Source: Clostridium sp. C8-1-8 (GTDB lineage Bacteria > Bacillota > Clostridia > Clostridiales > Clostridiaceae). Taken from it: a DNA stretch of 64,000 nt. The DNA is taken from NCBI RefSeq assembly GCF_009928445.1, contig NZ_JAABNO010000005.1, positions 1-64,000 on the forward strand, read 5' to 3'. Position 1 is the first letter of the stretch, and each line of letters starts with the position of its first letter. Below, piece after piece: positions 8,799 to 16,956 of the stretch. Under the pieces are notes generated by a model that made no database searches, was not told the DNA's origin, and worked only from the letters and a program-made list of their open reading frames with translations. The position numbers were made by a program, and so were the translations under genes.

Positions 8799-10283
8799 AT
8801 GAGAAAGAAAATATTATCTTCTGTTTTAACAATAATAGTGGCCTCGCAATTTATGTTTTTAAATGTTATTGCATTTGCTAAAACAGATAATAAGCGCGTT
8901 CATGGATCTGTGCATTTAAAATATTTGTTTCAAAAATCAGAAACAAATCAAGTTTATAACTGGCTTAATCATGCTAAAGTAACAGGCGAAAAGTATATTG
9001 AAGATCAAATCTCAACTACTACAGATTCGGATAAATTAAAATTACTTAAAAAAGAGCTCAGCGAATCTAAAAATTTTAATGTTAAGGAGCTCTTAAAAAC
9101 TAATGAAGATGGTTCATCGACAATTGATATAAAATTACCAAATTGTAAAATAGTTGTGGATGATACTGCTCAGGTTACTAGTGATGCAAATGGCGATTAT
9201 TCCTTGGATTCAGTTACTGTGGGAGAACATAAAGTTGATTTATATTACCAAGGAAATCAGTTTAACTCTGCAAAAATAGATATAACAAGTGATAATTTTG
9301 ATAATAGTAAAAGTAAAGATACTACAAAAGAAACAGACGTAACAGTTACATCAACAAGTAAGCAAATTAATGATGCAATAAATAGAATGGGTGAAAGCAT
9401 GGTACATGCACAAAGTATTATATTGCCATCATATTTTGGGTATTATACTTCTGATTTTGGACAGTTTGATAATCTGTATAATAGAAGATATGATAATTTT
9501 CCATCAACTGGGAACGGTTTGAATGGATATGGCTTAAATATGTGGTTTGCAACACCGAGTGGTATAGTAGGATGCAATAAAGCAGATACAACTCTAAATT
9601 CGGCACAAAATTTTCCTAATGACGTTAATTCAGATTGTGCATTATCAATTGGGTATGGAATAATAGCCTTGGGTAATCCAATATACGAAGCAATTTATTA
9701 TGACAGTGAAAAGTGTGCAGTTGAAGCTGTTCAAAATAAATCAATGAATACTTTAGGAACGAATGTTTATTGTAATGGAAAATTGGGAAGCGATGGACAT
9801 TATAATTGCTCTTGGTTTAATGGAATAGGACATGATGAAAGAATGCATATTCATGACGATCATAGCTATACTTATGCTGGATTTTTAGATTTTAAAACTC
9901 ATATTTCTAATATAGGTTGGGGGCCTACGCTTAGAAGCGGCAGTACTTCAGGATATTTAGGTTCTCCTCAACAATTAGAGGCTGTTTCTATGTCGGTAGT
10001 ACTAAACTCAGCTGTATACGTTAATTATAGTGCTCATGTACAAGACATTGGCTGGATGGGAACTGTTTCTAATGGAGCGACAGCAGGTACAACTGGACAA
10101 TCCAAGAGACTTGAAGCTATAAAAATATGGTTAACCGGATCAGATAGCTCGCTTTATAATGTTAATTACAAGGTATATGTAGACGGAGTAGGGTGGATCT
10201 CAGGCTCTAATGGAAGTATAGCAGGAACAGTTGGTCAAGCAAGACGAATAGAAGCAATAGAAATTTCTTATAGTATGAAATAG
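8799..10283 (+). CDS. Secreted protein with C-terminal ChW repeats
   Basis: This 494-residue protein has a clear signal peptide (residues 1-28, ending NVIAFAKT). Residues about 110-165 look like a beta-sandwich/carboxypeptidase-regulatory segment (DANGDYSLDSVTVGEHKVDL). Residues 200-350 form an unrecognised Cys/Trp/His-containing domain, and the C-terminus has three clostridial hydrophobic Trp (ChW) repeats recognisable by ISNIGWGP, VQDIGWMGTVSNGATAGT and VDGVGWISGSNGSIAGT, each followed by an LEA(I/V) block. ChW repeats are typical of surface and secreted proteins of solventogenic clostridia. The central domain contains HDERMHIHDDH, a His/Asp cluster that could bind metal. No neighbouring partner is evident. 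Confidence 0.85.
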   Translation: MRKKILSSVLTIIVASQFMFLNVIAFAKTDNKRVHGSVHLKYLFQKSETNQVYNWLNHAKVTGEKYIEDQISTTTDSDKLKLLKKELSESKNFNVKELLKTNEDGSSTIDIKLPNCKIVVDDTAQVTSDANGDYSLDSVTVGEHKVDLYYQGNQFNSAKIDITSDNFDNSKSKDTTKETDVTVTSTSKQINDAINRMGESMVHAQSIILPSYFGYYTSDFGQFDNLYNRRYDNFPSTGNGLNGYGLNMWFATPSGIVGCNKADTTLNSAQNFPNDVNSDCALSIGYGIIALGNPIYEAIYYDSEKCAVEAVQNKSMNTLGTNVYCNGKLGSDGHYNCSWFNGIGHDERMHIHDDHSYTYAGFLDFKTHISNIGWGPTLRSGSTSGYLGSPQQLEAVSMSVVLNSAVYVNYSAHVQDIGWMGTVSNGATAGTTGQSKRLEAIKIWLTGSDSSLYNVNYKVYVDGVGWISGSNGSIAGTVGQARRIEAIEISYSMK

Positions 10284-10813
10284 ATACATTATTAAGGAGA
10301 TTCAGAAATTACAATAAAAAATTATAAAGTTCTTTAAATGTATATATTGCTACAAAATTATTATAGTCAGAACTACACATTTTATTAGCGGTCCTGATTT
10401 ATCTTTAAAAAAAGCAAGTGTTTAATTCGGATTTAGTCCAATGTTAAGGGGAATGACATAGATTATATTTGTGTTAAAAACTACAAAATTCATACGAAGT
10501 ATATTAGAATGGATAAAAATAAAAAGTTTAGGACGAGTAGTTTTACAAACATTTCGTAAACTGAAGAAGCGATAATCAATGTTACTTCATATTAATAGAA
10601 GTTAAATAGAGGATTTATTAGACATTGAAATTACTGGTTTTTGTTATGCAATATTAAACAGTTGATAATTCTGCATTAAAGACAGTAAAACACTAGAACT
10701 TATTCCGTTGTTTTGATCAAACTTTTTTACAAACATACAGTTATGTTTAACTGAAACAAAGTCGTTAAAAATGAAACTAAGTTGTTAAAACTTAAAACAA
10801 AGTCAGAAATTAC
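10284..10813. other. 530-base gene-free stretch
   Basis: AT-rich with stops in all frames and no recognisable protein fragment, RNA motif or terminal repeat. Two imperfect direct repeats (AAACTGAAACAAAGTCGTTAA and AATGAAACTAAGTTGTTAA type) lie around 10747-10790. Confidence 0.4.
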
Positions 10814-10852
10814 AAAGGAATCCTCATATAAACCTTATATGAGGATTCCTTT
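10814..10852. terminator. Strong hairpin, possible bidirectional terminator
   Basis: AAAGGAATCCTCATATA pairs perfectly with TATATGAGGATTCCTTT around a 5-base loop. A-rich sequence lies before it and T-rich sequence is weak after it. It separates the ChW gene region from a decayed minus-strand gene ending at 10893. Confidence 0.7.
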
Positions 10853-10892
10853 AATCGTAAGTACTACTATTATATTAAATGAAAATTTTATA

Positions 10893-11260
10893 TTAAACTG
10901 AGATTGGTACATCAATAGTTTGCTCTACTACACATTCTCCATTTTGCACGATATAGCAGGATACTTTATGAGAGTCTAAAAATTCAGTATATTCTAACTG
11001 TTCACTTCTACCCTTTTTAATCTTAAGAAGTTAATCAAGATATCTGGTCTAAACCTAGACTTTTCCATATTATATATAACGTTTCCTCTTATAGTTCATT
11101 CCAAAGTACAGCTTGGCTTTGTTTTTACGGCTGATTAATATATAATTTCCAAGGATATTCCACATTTTTTCCCTTAAGTTGCTGATAACTTATAATATAA
11201 GGTAACTGTGTATTATTATCTATGAGTTGTCCTAATCTAAATACTAATGATGGTTGGTGT
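10893..11260 (-). pseudogene. Decayed gene of unknown function
   Basis: Three minus-strand segments in shifted frames look like pieces of one protein: QPSLVFRLGQLIDNNTQLPY, then NKAKLYFGMNYKRKRYI, then SEQLEYTEFLDSHKVSCYIV with a C-terminus VVEQTIDVPISV before a TAA at 10893. Frame breaks lie near 11130 and 11035. I do not recognise the family. The fragment lies between a hairpin and an IS3 remnant and fits the general decay of this region. Confidence 0.4.
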
Positions 11261-11279
11261 TAGTATAATATTGTAGACA

Positions 11280-11508
11280 CAGAAAGCCGAACACTTTAAA
11301 ATAAAGAAAAGAGAAGGATTTCATTCAATACTTAAGAAAGAACGAGTTAACCGTGTAAAATACTATGATTATGAAAGTGCCAAGTTAGATTTGTTTATTT
11401 TTATTGAGTCTTGGTATAACAGAAAAAGAATCCATGGCTATATACACCACAAATGAAAGAAAACTTAGCTAGAAAATCTAGCTAAGAAAAATGTGTCCAA
11501 AATATTGT
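11280..11508 (+). pseudogene. IS3-family OrfB C-terminal remnant with right end
   Basis: The plus-strand frame gives GFHSILKKERVNRVKYYDYE and IESWYNRKRIHGYIHHK before a TGA at 11454, the standard C-terminal end of IS3-family OrfB after its last catalytic Glu. It is followed by a perfect hairpin (CTTAGCTAGA/TCTAGCTAAG, 11464-11486) and the terminal repeat ATGTGTCCAAAATATTG (11491-11507). That repeat is the same as the one at 3350-3366. Only the last 50 or so residues of the transposase remain. Confidence 0.8.
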
Positions 11509-11511
11509 TAT

Positions 11512-11677
11512 AGGTTCAAGCCCTTGTTTTAGACCTTCTTTTCTTGCTGTGTTCCCATTTGTCAGTTTATTCATAAGTTCTTCCTACTTAGGCTCATAAG
11601 CTATTCTAGATCTATTACTCTTACTTACTCTTTGTAGGATTTCATATGGAGTTTTAATATTTTCATTAGTTTATGTT
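11512..11677 (-). pseudogene. Possible decayed coding fragment
   Basis: The minus strand reads TPYEILQRVSKSNRSRIAYE, then a stop near 11592, then EELMNKLTNGNTARKEGLKQ. The composition is protein-like and alpha-helical, but I do not recognise it. It borders the IS3 right end, so it may be the host gene or element the IS entered. Confidence 0.3.
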
Positions 11678-11827
11678 ATAATTTATTGAGTTAAACATTG
11701 GTATTAGTGGAGAGCCTATATGTAATTATAGGAGAGAATATAGTAAAAAAATCTATTTAATAAGGGTATATTGCATATTAAAAAATAAAACCTTATTTAA
11801 AAAATATAATTGATAAAGAGGTAAATT

Positions 11828-12238
11828 ATGATAAGACCAATTGTAAAAGATGTATTGTTTTTAGGACAAAAATCAGAAGCTGCAACTAAAGCTGATATAA
11901 CAGTAATTGATGATTTAGTAGATACTCTAAGAGCAAACTTAGAGCATTGTGTTGGTTTAGCTGCCAACATGATTGGAGTAAAAAAGCGTATACTGGTATT
12001 TACTGTAGGAAGCCTTATTGTACCTATGGTAAATCCAGTTATATTAAAGAAGGATAAACTTTATGAAACAGAAGAAAGTTGTTTATCTTTAATTGGATTT
12101 AGAAAAACAAAGAGATATGAAATGATTGAAGTGGAGTATCTTGATAGAAATTTTAAGAAGCAAAAGCAAGTGTTTACTGGATTTACAGCTCAGATAATCC
12201 AACATGAAATGGATCATTTTGAAGGAATAATAATCTAA
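11828..12238 (+). CDS. def: Peptide deformylase, divergent short form
   Basis: This 136-residue metallo-hydrolase removes the N-formyl group from nascent proteins in the cytoplasm. Motif I is GLAANMIG (the canonical PQ is NM here), motif II EESCLSL provides the metal-binding Cys and motif III QHEMDHFEGI carries the HExxH ligands and catalytic Glu. It stops soon after motif III and lacks a C-terminal helix, as in short clostridial forms. The Gln of motif I, usually used for substrate oxyanion binding, is replaced by Met. It is probably a second, accessory deformylase. AAAGAGG precedes the ATG. Confidence 0.85.
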   Translation: MIRPIVKDVLFLGQKSEAATKADITVIDDLVDTLRANLEHCVGLAANMIGVKKRILVFTVGSLIVPMVNPVILKKDKLYETEESCLSLIGFRKTKRYEMIEVEYLDRNFKKQKQVFTGFTAQIIQHEMDHFEGIII

Positions 12239-12379
12239 TTGAATAATTAAATTATCAATTACAATAAAAGAGCTTGTTATTTGAGTATACTATGAAGTTT
12301 TTGTTGTACTACATTTAAAAAGTTTGTTGCCTGAAATTAAATAGAGTATAAAATTTACATAGTATTATGAGGGGTTAAT

Positions 12380-12832
12380 ATGGGTTGGTCAATTAAGATA
12401 AAGTGTGAAGAATGTGATTATGAGAAGGTTTTTTTCTTAGGTATTGGATTTAATTATTTACCTGAATATGTATTTAACAGTGACGGAGCTAAGTTATCTC
12501 ATTTTGTAAAAGATAAAGAAGAACGAAAACTTATTTCTGAGATAATGAAAGATACAAAGGCTCAAGTGGAAGCCAGTGAAGAAAGATTATATAGATGTTT
12601 AAAATGTAATCAATTATATTCAAAATACTATTATTCTATAAAGTATAGCCATGGGGAACATAAAGCAAATTATGTTTGTTCAAATTGTAGTTATCCATTA
12701 GAATCAATAGATATTCGAAATGAAAAAGGAATAATATTAGCAAAAGACAATGGAAAGACTGTTGAGATAAAATGTCCCAAATGCGGGAGCTCAAAAACTT
12801 CCTGTCTAGATGGATGTTTTGATTGGGATTAA
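12380..12832 (+). CDS. Multi-zinc-ribbon protein
   Basis: This 150-residue protein holds three CxxC-type metal-binding knuckles: CEEC near residue 9, CLKC near residue 74 with CSNC near 103, and CPKC near 134, followed by CLDGC. Pairs of these would form zinc ribbons. The middle (residues 25-65) is charged and helical. No catalytic motif is seen and I do not recognise the family; a nucleic-acid or protein binding role is only a guess. GAGGGG lies ahead of the ATG. The next gene follows after 47 bases and may be in the same transcript. Confidence 0.75.
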   Translation: MGWSIKIKCEECDYEKVFFLGIGFNYLPEYVFNSDGAKLSHFVKDKEERKLISEIMKDTKAQVEASEERLYRCLKCNQLYSKYYYSIKYSHGEHKANYVCSNCSYPLESIDIRNEKGIILAKDNGKTVEIKCPKCGSSKTSCLDGCFDWD

Positions 12833-12879
12833 TCAAATATAACTTCAACAACTTAATATTAGAGGGAGAGTATTATTAA

Positions 12880-13422
12880 ATGCACAATTTAATAAATTGG
12901 ACAGTAAAAAATATATTGGAAGCTAAATATGTGAAAGTATGCTTTGACCGTAATAGTGTATGTATGGGGGATGATTGTAATCCCCATAATGAATATATAA
13001 AATTTTTAGCAGAGAAAACAACCATGTTAGATATAGCTAATCGCTTGAAAAATCTTGTGCCTTATACAGGAGGCAAAAAACAAGGCGTGTTTACCTTGTC
13101 TTTTGGATTTGCTGAAAGAAAAGTTGATTTTATATATGTTTTTGGGTCTTATTATGAGACTGAGGAATATTCTTATAGTTATGCAGTTGAACCACAAAAA
13201 ACAATAAAAATGATTTTAGAGAAATTTTATGATGAAAAATTACAGGAAAGTATGATTCTTGATTATTACAATAAAGGTGAACGTTTTTGTGATACGTCAG
13301 AGCAAGATGGTATTCCGAGCTTTATTAAAATTTATGCTTCTGTGGGAGCATCTGGTGATGAAGTACCTTTTGAAGATTTAAAATGTTATCTAGTGGAGCT
13401 GGTAAATAAATATCAAAAGTAA
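12880..13422 (+). CDS. Hypothetical protein (180 aa)
   Basis: A soluble, mixed alpha/beta protein with no signal peptide or transmembrane segment. It starts with INWTVKNILEAKYVKVCFDR and has an MGDDCNPHNEYI loop with two nearby Cys residues, then a Tyr-rich core (FGSYYETEEYSYSYA). I do not recognise a family. AGAGGGAG lies 13 bases upstream of the ATG. Its position 47 bases after the zinc-ribbon gene suggests a shared transcript. Confidence 0.7.
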   Translation: MHNLINWTVKNILEAKYVKVCFDRNSVCMGDDCNPHNEYIKFLAEKTTMLDIANRLKNLVPYTGGKKQGVFTLSFGFAERKVDFIYVFGSYYETEEYSYSYAVEPQKTIKMILEKFYDEKLQESMILDYYNKGERFCDTSEQDGIPSFIKIYASVGASGDEVPFEDLKCYLVELVNKYQK

Positions 13423-13581
13423 TTATGAAGGGCTTAAGTGAAGCTGCAATAGTGGACAAGAAAGCTTTCACCAAAAGTATAATTTATATGTTAAATGTTT
13501 GAAGATATTCAAAATAATTTGTATAATAAAATAAGGTGAAATGGAACCGATTGCTTAGCAGAGCCTTTATTAAGTAAATAG

Positions 13582-13779
13582 GTAAAAACAAATTATATAT
13601 TAGACATTGCTAACGAGAATTTCTATGAGGCATTTGATGTAGAGCATATTTTAACAAAGGCTATTCCTGATGCCACTGAAAGGACTGCTTCATTATTAGA
13701 AAAGGGATACTACCCAATCAATAAAAAATTCATGATATATGATGATTACTTTGTTTGCTTAAATAACGGACAAATTTAA
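13582..13779 (+). pseudogene. C-terminal fragment of an unknown protein
   Basis: After an in-frame TAG at 13579, the frame reads NYILDIANENFYEAFDVEHI and then YYPINKKFMIYDDYFVCLNN to a stop at 13777. There is no start codon with a ribosome binding site, so this looks like the remaining 3' end of a gene. Upstream, GTDCLAEPLLSK in the same frame may be part of it. The family is not recognised. Confidence 0.35.
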
Positions 13780-13873
13780 GTTATATATGTATTTTCAAAG
13801 TACAAGTGGTGGAGATCTATCTAGGTTTCCGCTAATTTTGTATAAGAACAAAATTTTAAAAGTAGGAGATACT

Positions 13874-15106
13874 ATGAAAACAATAAATTTATCGAAAGAA
13901 CAATTAAGAAAGTTTTTAGTAATATATCAAGGCTTAAGTTATCCAAAAGCATTTCAAGGACATGATGGTATTAGAGCTTATGTAAAAAGAGTAGGATGTA
14001 TGCAATATGACCCTTTAAATGTAGTAGGAAGAAATATTGACCTTATGCTTCAATCAAGAATAGATAATTATAAAACAGATATGTTAGATAAATTGATGTA
14101 CCAAGATAGAGTTTTAATCGATGGTTGGGATAAAATGATGTCAGTTTATTGTACAGAGGATTGGCCGTATTTTAAAAGATTGAGAATGAGAAAAAAATCA
14201 GAAATAGAAGTTATCCTTGCACGCCGTAATTCCAGTGAAGCAATTGAGTATGTTAATACTATTAAGAAATTTCTTGCTGAAAATGGACCTTCCTTACCAG
14301 GTAAAATAGATTTAGGCCGAGCAGAAAATGGTAGTTGGGGACATAGAAAACTTTCTAGTGCTGCTATGGACTATATGTTCAATATTGGAACTATAGGTAT
14401 AAAGGAAAAAAGAAATGTTCAGAAAGTGTATGACTTAATAGAGAATATACTTCCAAGTGAGGTTTTACAAGCTGAAGAGCCCTTTGATAGTGATAAGAGC
14501 TTCTATAAGTGGTATTTTAAAAGAAGAATAGGAAGCATAGGAATCTATTGGGACAGAAATGGCGGCGGGTGGCTAGGACATTTTGTTTCTGACAAAGAAT
14601 TAAGAATAGAATTATTGAAGGAACTGTATGAAGAGGGAGAATTGATAAAAGTAAATGTTCCTGAATTGAATGAGAATTTTTACATGAGATCAGAGGATTC
14701 AAATATTTTAGAGCTACTAGACTATAACTATGAAAGTAAAGTTAACTTTTTAGCTCCATTAGATAATTTACTTTGGGATAGGAAATTAGTAAAAGATATC
14801 TTCGATTTTGAATATAGCTGGGAAGTTTATATTCCAATCAAAAAAAGAAAATATGGTTACTATGTATTACCAGTATTGTATGGTGACAAATTAATAGCAA
14901 GGTTTGAGCCTGAAGTACATAGAGGCAATGATGAGCTAGTAATAAAAAATTGGTGGTGGGAAGAAGGTACTATAATTACTGAGGAAATTATAGATAGTAT
15001 TATGGATTGTTTCAATAGATTTTGTGGATTTTTAAATTCAAGAGGTTTATCAGCTGAATCCTACGAGAAAATTACAAAATTAGCTAACAATAAGGGCAAA
15101 AGGTGA
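13874..15106 (+). CDS. YcaQ-type winged-helix DNA glycosylase (crosslink unhooking)
   Basis: A 410-residue HTH_42 family protein. Members excise alkylated bases and unhook interstrand crosslinks; Escherichia coli YcaQ is the reference. It shows the N-terminal SKEQLRKFLVIYQGL start, the motif MQYDPLNVVGR with the QxD catalytic pair of the YcaQ branch, and SWGHRKLSSAAMDYMF and LAPLDNLLWDR typical of the family. ATG 13874 is chosen over 13787 because AGGAGAT lies just upstream and the alignment starts there. The next gene begins five bases after its stop, so the two are likely co-transcribed. Confidence 0.85.
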   Translation: MKTINLSKEQLRKFLVIYQGLSYPKAFQGHDGIRAYVKRVGCMQYDPLNVVGRNIDLMLQSRIDNYKTDMLDKLMYQDRVLIDGWDKMMSVYCTEDWPYFKRLRMRKKSEIEVILARRNSSEAIEYVNTIKKFLAENGPSLPGKIDLGRAENGSWGHRKLSSAAMDYMFNIGTIGIKEKRNVQKVYDLIENILPSEVLQAEEPFDSDKSFYKWYFKRRIGSIGIYWDRNGGGWLGHFVSDKELRIELLKELYEEGELIKVNVPELNENFYMRSEDSNILELLDYNYESKVNFLAPLDNLLWDRKLVKDIFDFEYSWEVYIPIKKRKYGYYVLPVLYGDKLIARFEPEVHRGNDELVIKNWWWEEGTIITEEIIDSIMDCFNRFCGFLNSRGLSAESYEKITKLANNKGKR

Positions 15107-15111
15107 GAATA

Positions 15112-15891
15112 ATGGACTATAAAGCATTAAAAGCTCTTGAAGAATTTGTTGATAAAGCTAATGTAATTTTAAACAATAGTATAATGTCTGCCTATTGCTT
15201 CGGTTCTGCAATTTATGATGATTTTCATATTGGATACAGTGATTTAGACTTTTTTATAATAGCAGATAAGATAATAACAAGAGATGACTTTGAAAAGTTT
15301 TCTTTACTTAGAAGTGAATATAAGATCTTAAATCATCCCTACCTATCAGTTTTAGAGGGGGAAGTAATTTCACATAAGGCAATTCATAATGATATTGAGT
15401 CCAATATAATATATTGGGGGACCTCAAAGGATAGATTGAATAAAAGATATGGGTTATCTGGGTTCTCTCTTAAAGGATTAATGCATAAAGGGTATTTAAT
15501 TTTCGGTAAAGAATTAAGGAATGAACTTCCAGATCCAAGTGATGAAGAAATGCTAAGCCAGGTAAACCACATGATTGATACCATAAGAGAGTATGCTAAA
15601 ACTACAGATGAGGATATTCACTCTGTGGACTGGCTGTTTCTAATAAGTCAATCAATATACTGGCTTAAAAGCTCCAATGTTACTGGGAAAACAAATTCAG
15701 CTAAATGGATAATGGATAGCTGTGCTTATAGTTGGAGAGATTATTTAAATAAAGCTATAGAAATACGACTTGACCCTGCTCTTGCTAAATTAGATGAAAA
15801 TAAGAGATGGCTAAAAGAGTTAGGTGATGTTATACAGTTAGCCTGTGATACTTTGGTATCGGAGAGGAATCACTATATAGCTAAAAGGTAA
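15112..15891 (+). CDS. Nucleotidyltransferase-domain protein
   Basis: The polymerase-beta-like nucleotidyltransferase signature CFGSAIYDDFHIGYSDLDFF (GS followed by DxD) lies at about residues 29-48. The C-terminal half is helical, as in aminoglycoside adenylyltransferase-like proteins. A nucleotidyl transfer to a small molecule is likely but the substrate is unknown. ATG 15112 is preferred because AGGTGAG, which overlaps the previous stop, then serves as its ribosome binding site; a GTG at 15103 overlapping the glycosylase stop is the alternative. Coupling to the YcaQ-type gene is by position only. Confidence 0.75.
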   Translation: MDYKALKALEEFVDKANVILNNSIMSAYCFGSAIYDDFHIGYSDLDFFIIADKIITRDDFEKFSLLRSEYKILNHPYLSVLEGEVISHKAIHNDIESNIIYWGTSKDRLNKRYGLSGFSLKGLMHKGYLIFGKELRNELPDPSDEEMLSQVNHMIDTIREYAKTTDEDIHSVDWLFLISQSIYWLKSSNVTGKTNSAKWIMDSCAYSWRDYLNKAIEIRLDPALAKLDENKRWLKELGDVIQLACDTLVSERNHYIAKR

Positions 15892-16083
15892 AGGTTAATA
15901 TTCATGGAGAGTTCAATGTTTAATGAAAACAACTATACTTTAAGAATATATTAATGGAGATATTATACAGAATATAGAATTTTACAAAAAATTGAATTCA
16001 TTAATTTTATTAGAGATAAGAATATTCCTGTAACCTTCCATACGACTTATTTACGCAAAATTATCTAAAGACTCTGACAAATC

Positions 16084-16123
16084 AAAACACTGCATTATAT
16101 ATAATTATGTTTTGCAGTGTTTT
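16084..16123. terminator. Hairpin terminator
   Basis: AAAACACTGCA pairs with TGCAGTGTTTT around an 18-base AT-rich loop and is followed by TAATTAATAATTGCTTTTTT. It lies downstream of the nucleotidyltransferase gene and ahead of the minus-strand coiled-coil gene, so it may act on both strands. Confidence 0.6.
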
Positions 16124-16199
16124 AATTAATAATTGCTTTTTTATTGATTTGACTTCAATTTGGAATATTCTGTGACCATTAGTAATGACTTACTTTAAG

Positions 16200-16367
16200 T
16201 TATTTCTTTAATTCATTTATATCCTGTCTTATTTCGTTTATTTGTAACTCAATATTTTTTATTGAATTAGTTTCTTTAGCAATAGAATCAATTTTCAGTT
16301 CCAAGGTATTTAAGTATTTTTCCAAAGCATCTAACCTATTTAATACTCTGTCTGTCATCAATCCCAT
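16200..16367 (-). CDS. Small coiled-coil protein (55 aa)
   Basis: On the minus strand AAGGAG precedes an ATG at 16367. The product is 55 residues, wholly helical, with heptad-spaced hydrophobic residues (RLDALEKYLNTLELKIDSIA and IELQINEIRQDINELKK). It has no membrane segment. Such peptides resemble leucine-zipper-only proteins or the coiled-coil part of larger ones. I do not recognise a family. It stands alone, convergent with the nucleotidyltransferase gene. Confidence 0.65.
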   Translation of the reverse strand: MGLMTDRVLNRLDALEKYLNTLELKIDSIAKETNSIKNIELQINEIRQDINELKK

Positions 16368-16836
16368 GAAATATCACTCCTTAATTTTAATTGATCTATA
16401 ATATCTTACCTATCATCATATAATTACTTGTAATTATATCACCTTAAGTAAAAATATTCCAATAACTATGCTGCTGGTGAATTATTAATATATTATTTTA
16501 GTTCTTATTTACGATTTATAAAAAGTTACAACTTAAATCATACTTTTTTACAATTAATCCAAAACTTATTATAAAAATGTAAGTTTATTGACAATGATAT
16601 CATAACATGGAACAATATAGTTGATTATTACAGTAAATGTTAGGGTGTTGTATTCTACGGAACTAAATCCCAATATCCTAATTACCGCATAAATAATCTA
16701 ATACAACTTTAAGAGTGCTAGGTTAAATTAAAAATAAATATGATGACTTATAAAATAACTGCTTATGAAAATGTTTTCTTATGAAATATATTAATGGGAA
16801 ATTTAATAAAATTATTTGACGAAAATACCTAATATA
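16368..16836. other. Gene-free stretch
   Basis: AT-rich, with the leader of the minus-strand coiled-coil gene at its left end and the promoter region of the ABC exporter at its right end. I see no further frame or RNA motif. A weak inverted repeat (GTTGTATT and AATACAAC) lies at about 16646-16703. Confidence 0.35.
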
Positions 16837-16929
16837 ATGAGGAATGATATAAATTCACTTTCTGTTGGAAATTGTGAATATATAATACATAAGACTATAT
16901 ATCAAGCAAAGAAGGTTGCTAAAGACTAA
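16837..16929 (+). CDS. Possible 30-residue peptide ahead of an ABC exporter
   Basis: An ATG-started frame gives MRNDINSLSVGNCEYIIHKT followed by a basic tail ending KKVAKD, with one Cys. It ends 27 bases before the exporter's ATG. No convincing ribosome binding site precedes it, so translation is doubtful. If real, it could be an exported peptide of the pair of ABC proteins downstream. This is speculative and rests only on position and size. Confidence 0.25.
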   Translation: MRNDINSLSVGNCEYIIHKTIYQAKKVAKD

Positions 16930-16956
16930 CTAGATAACTATGAATGGAGAGTTAAA

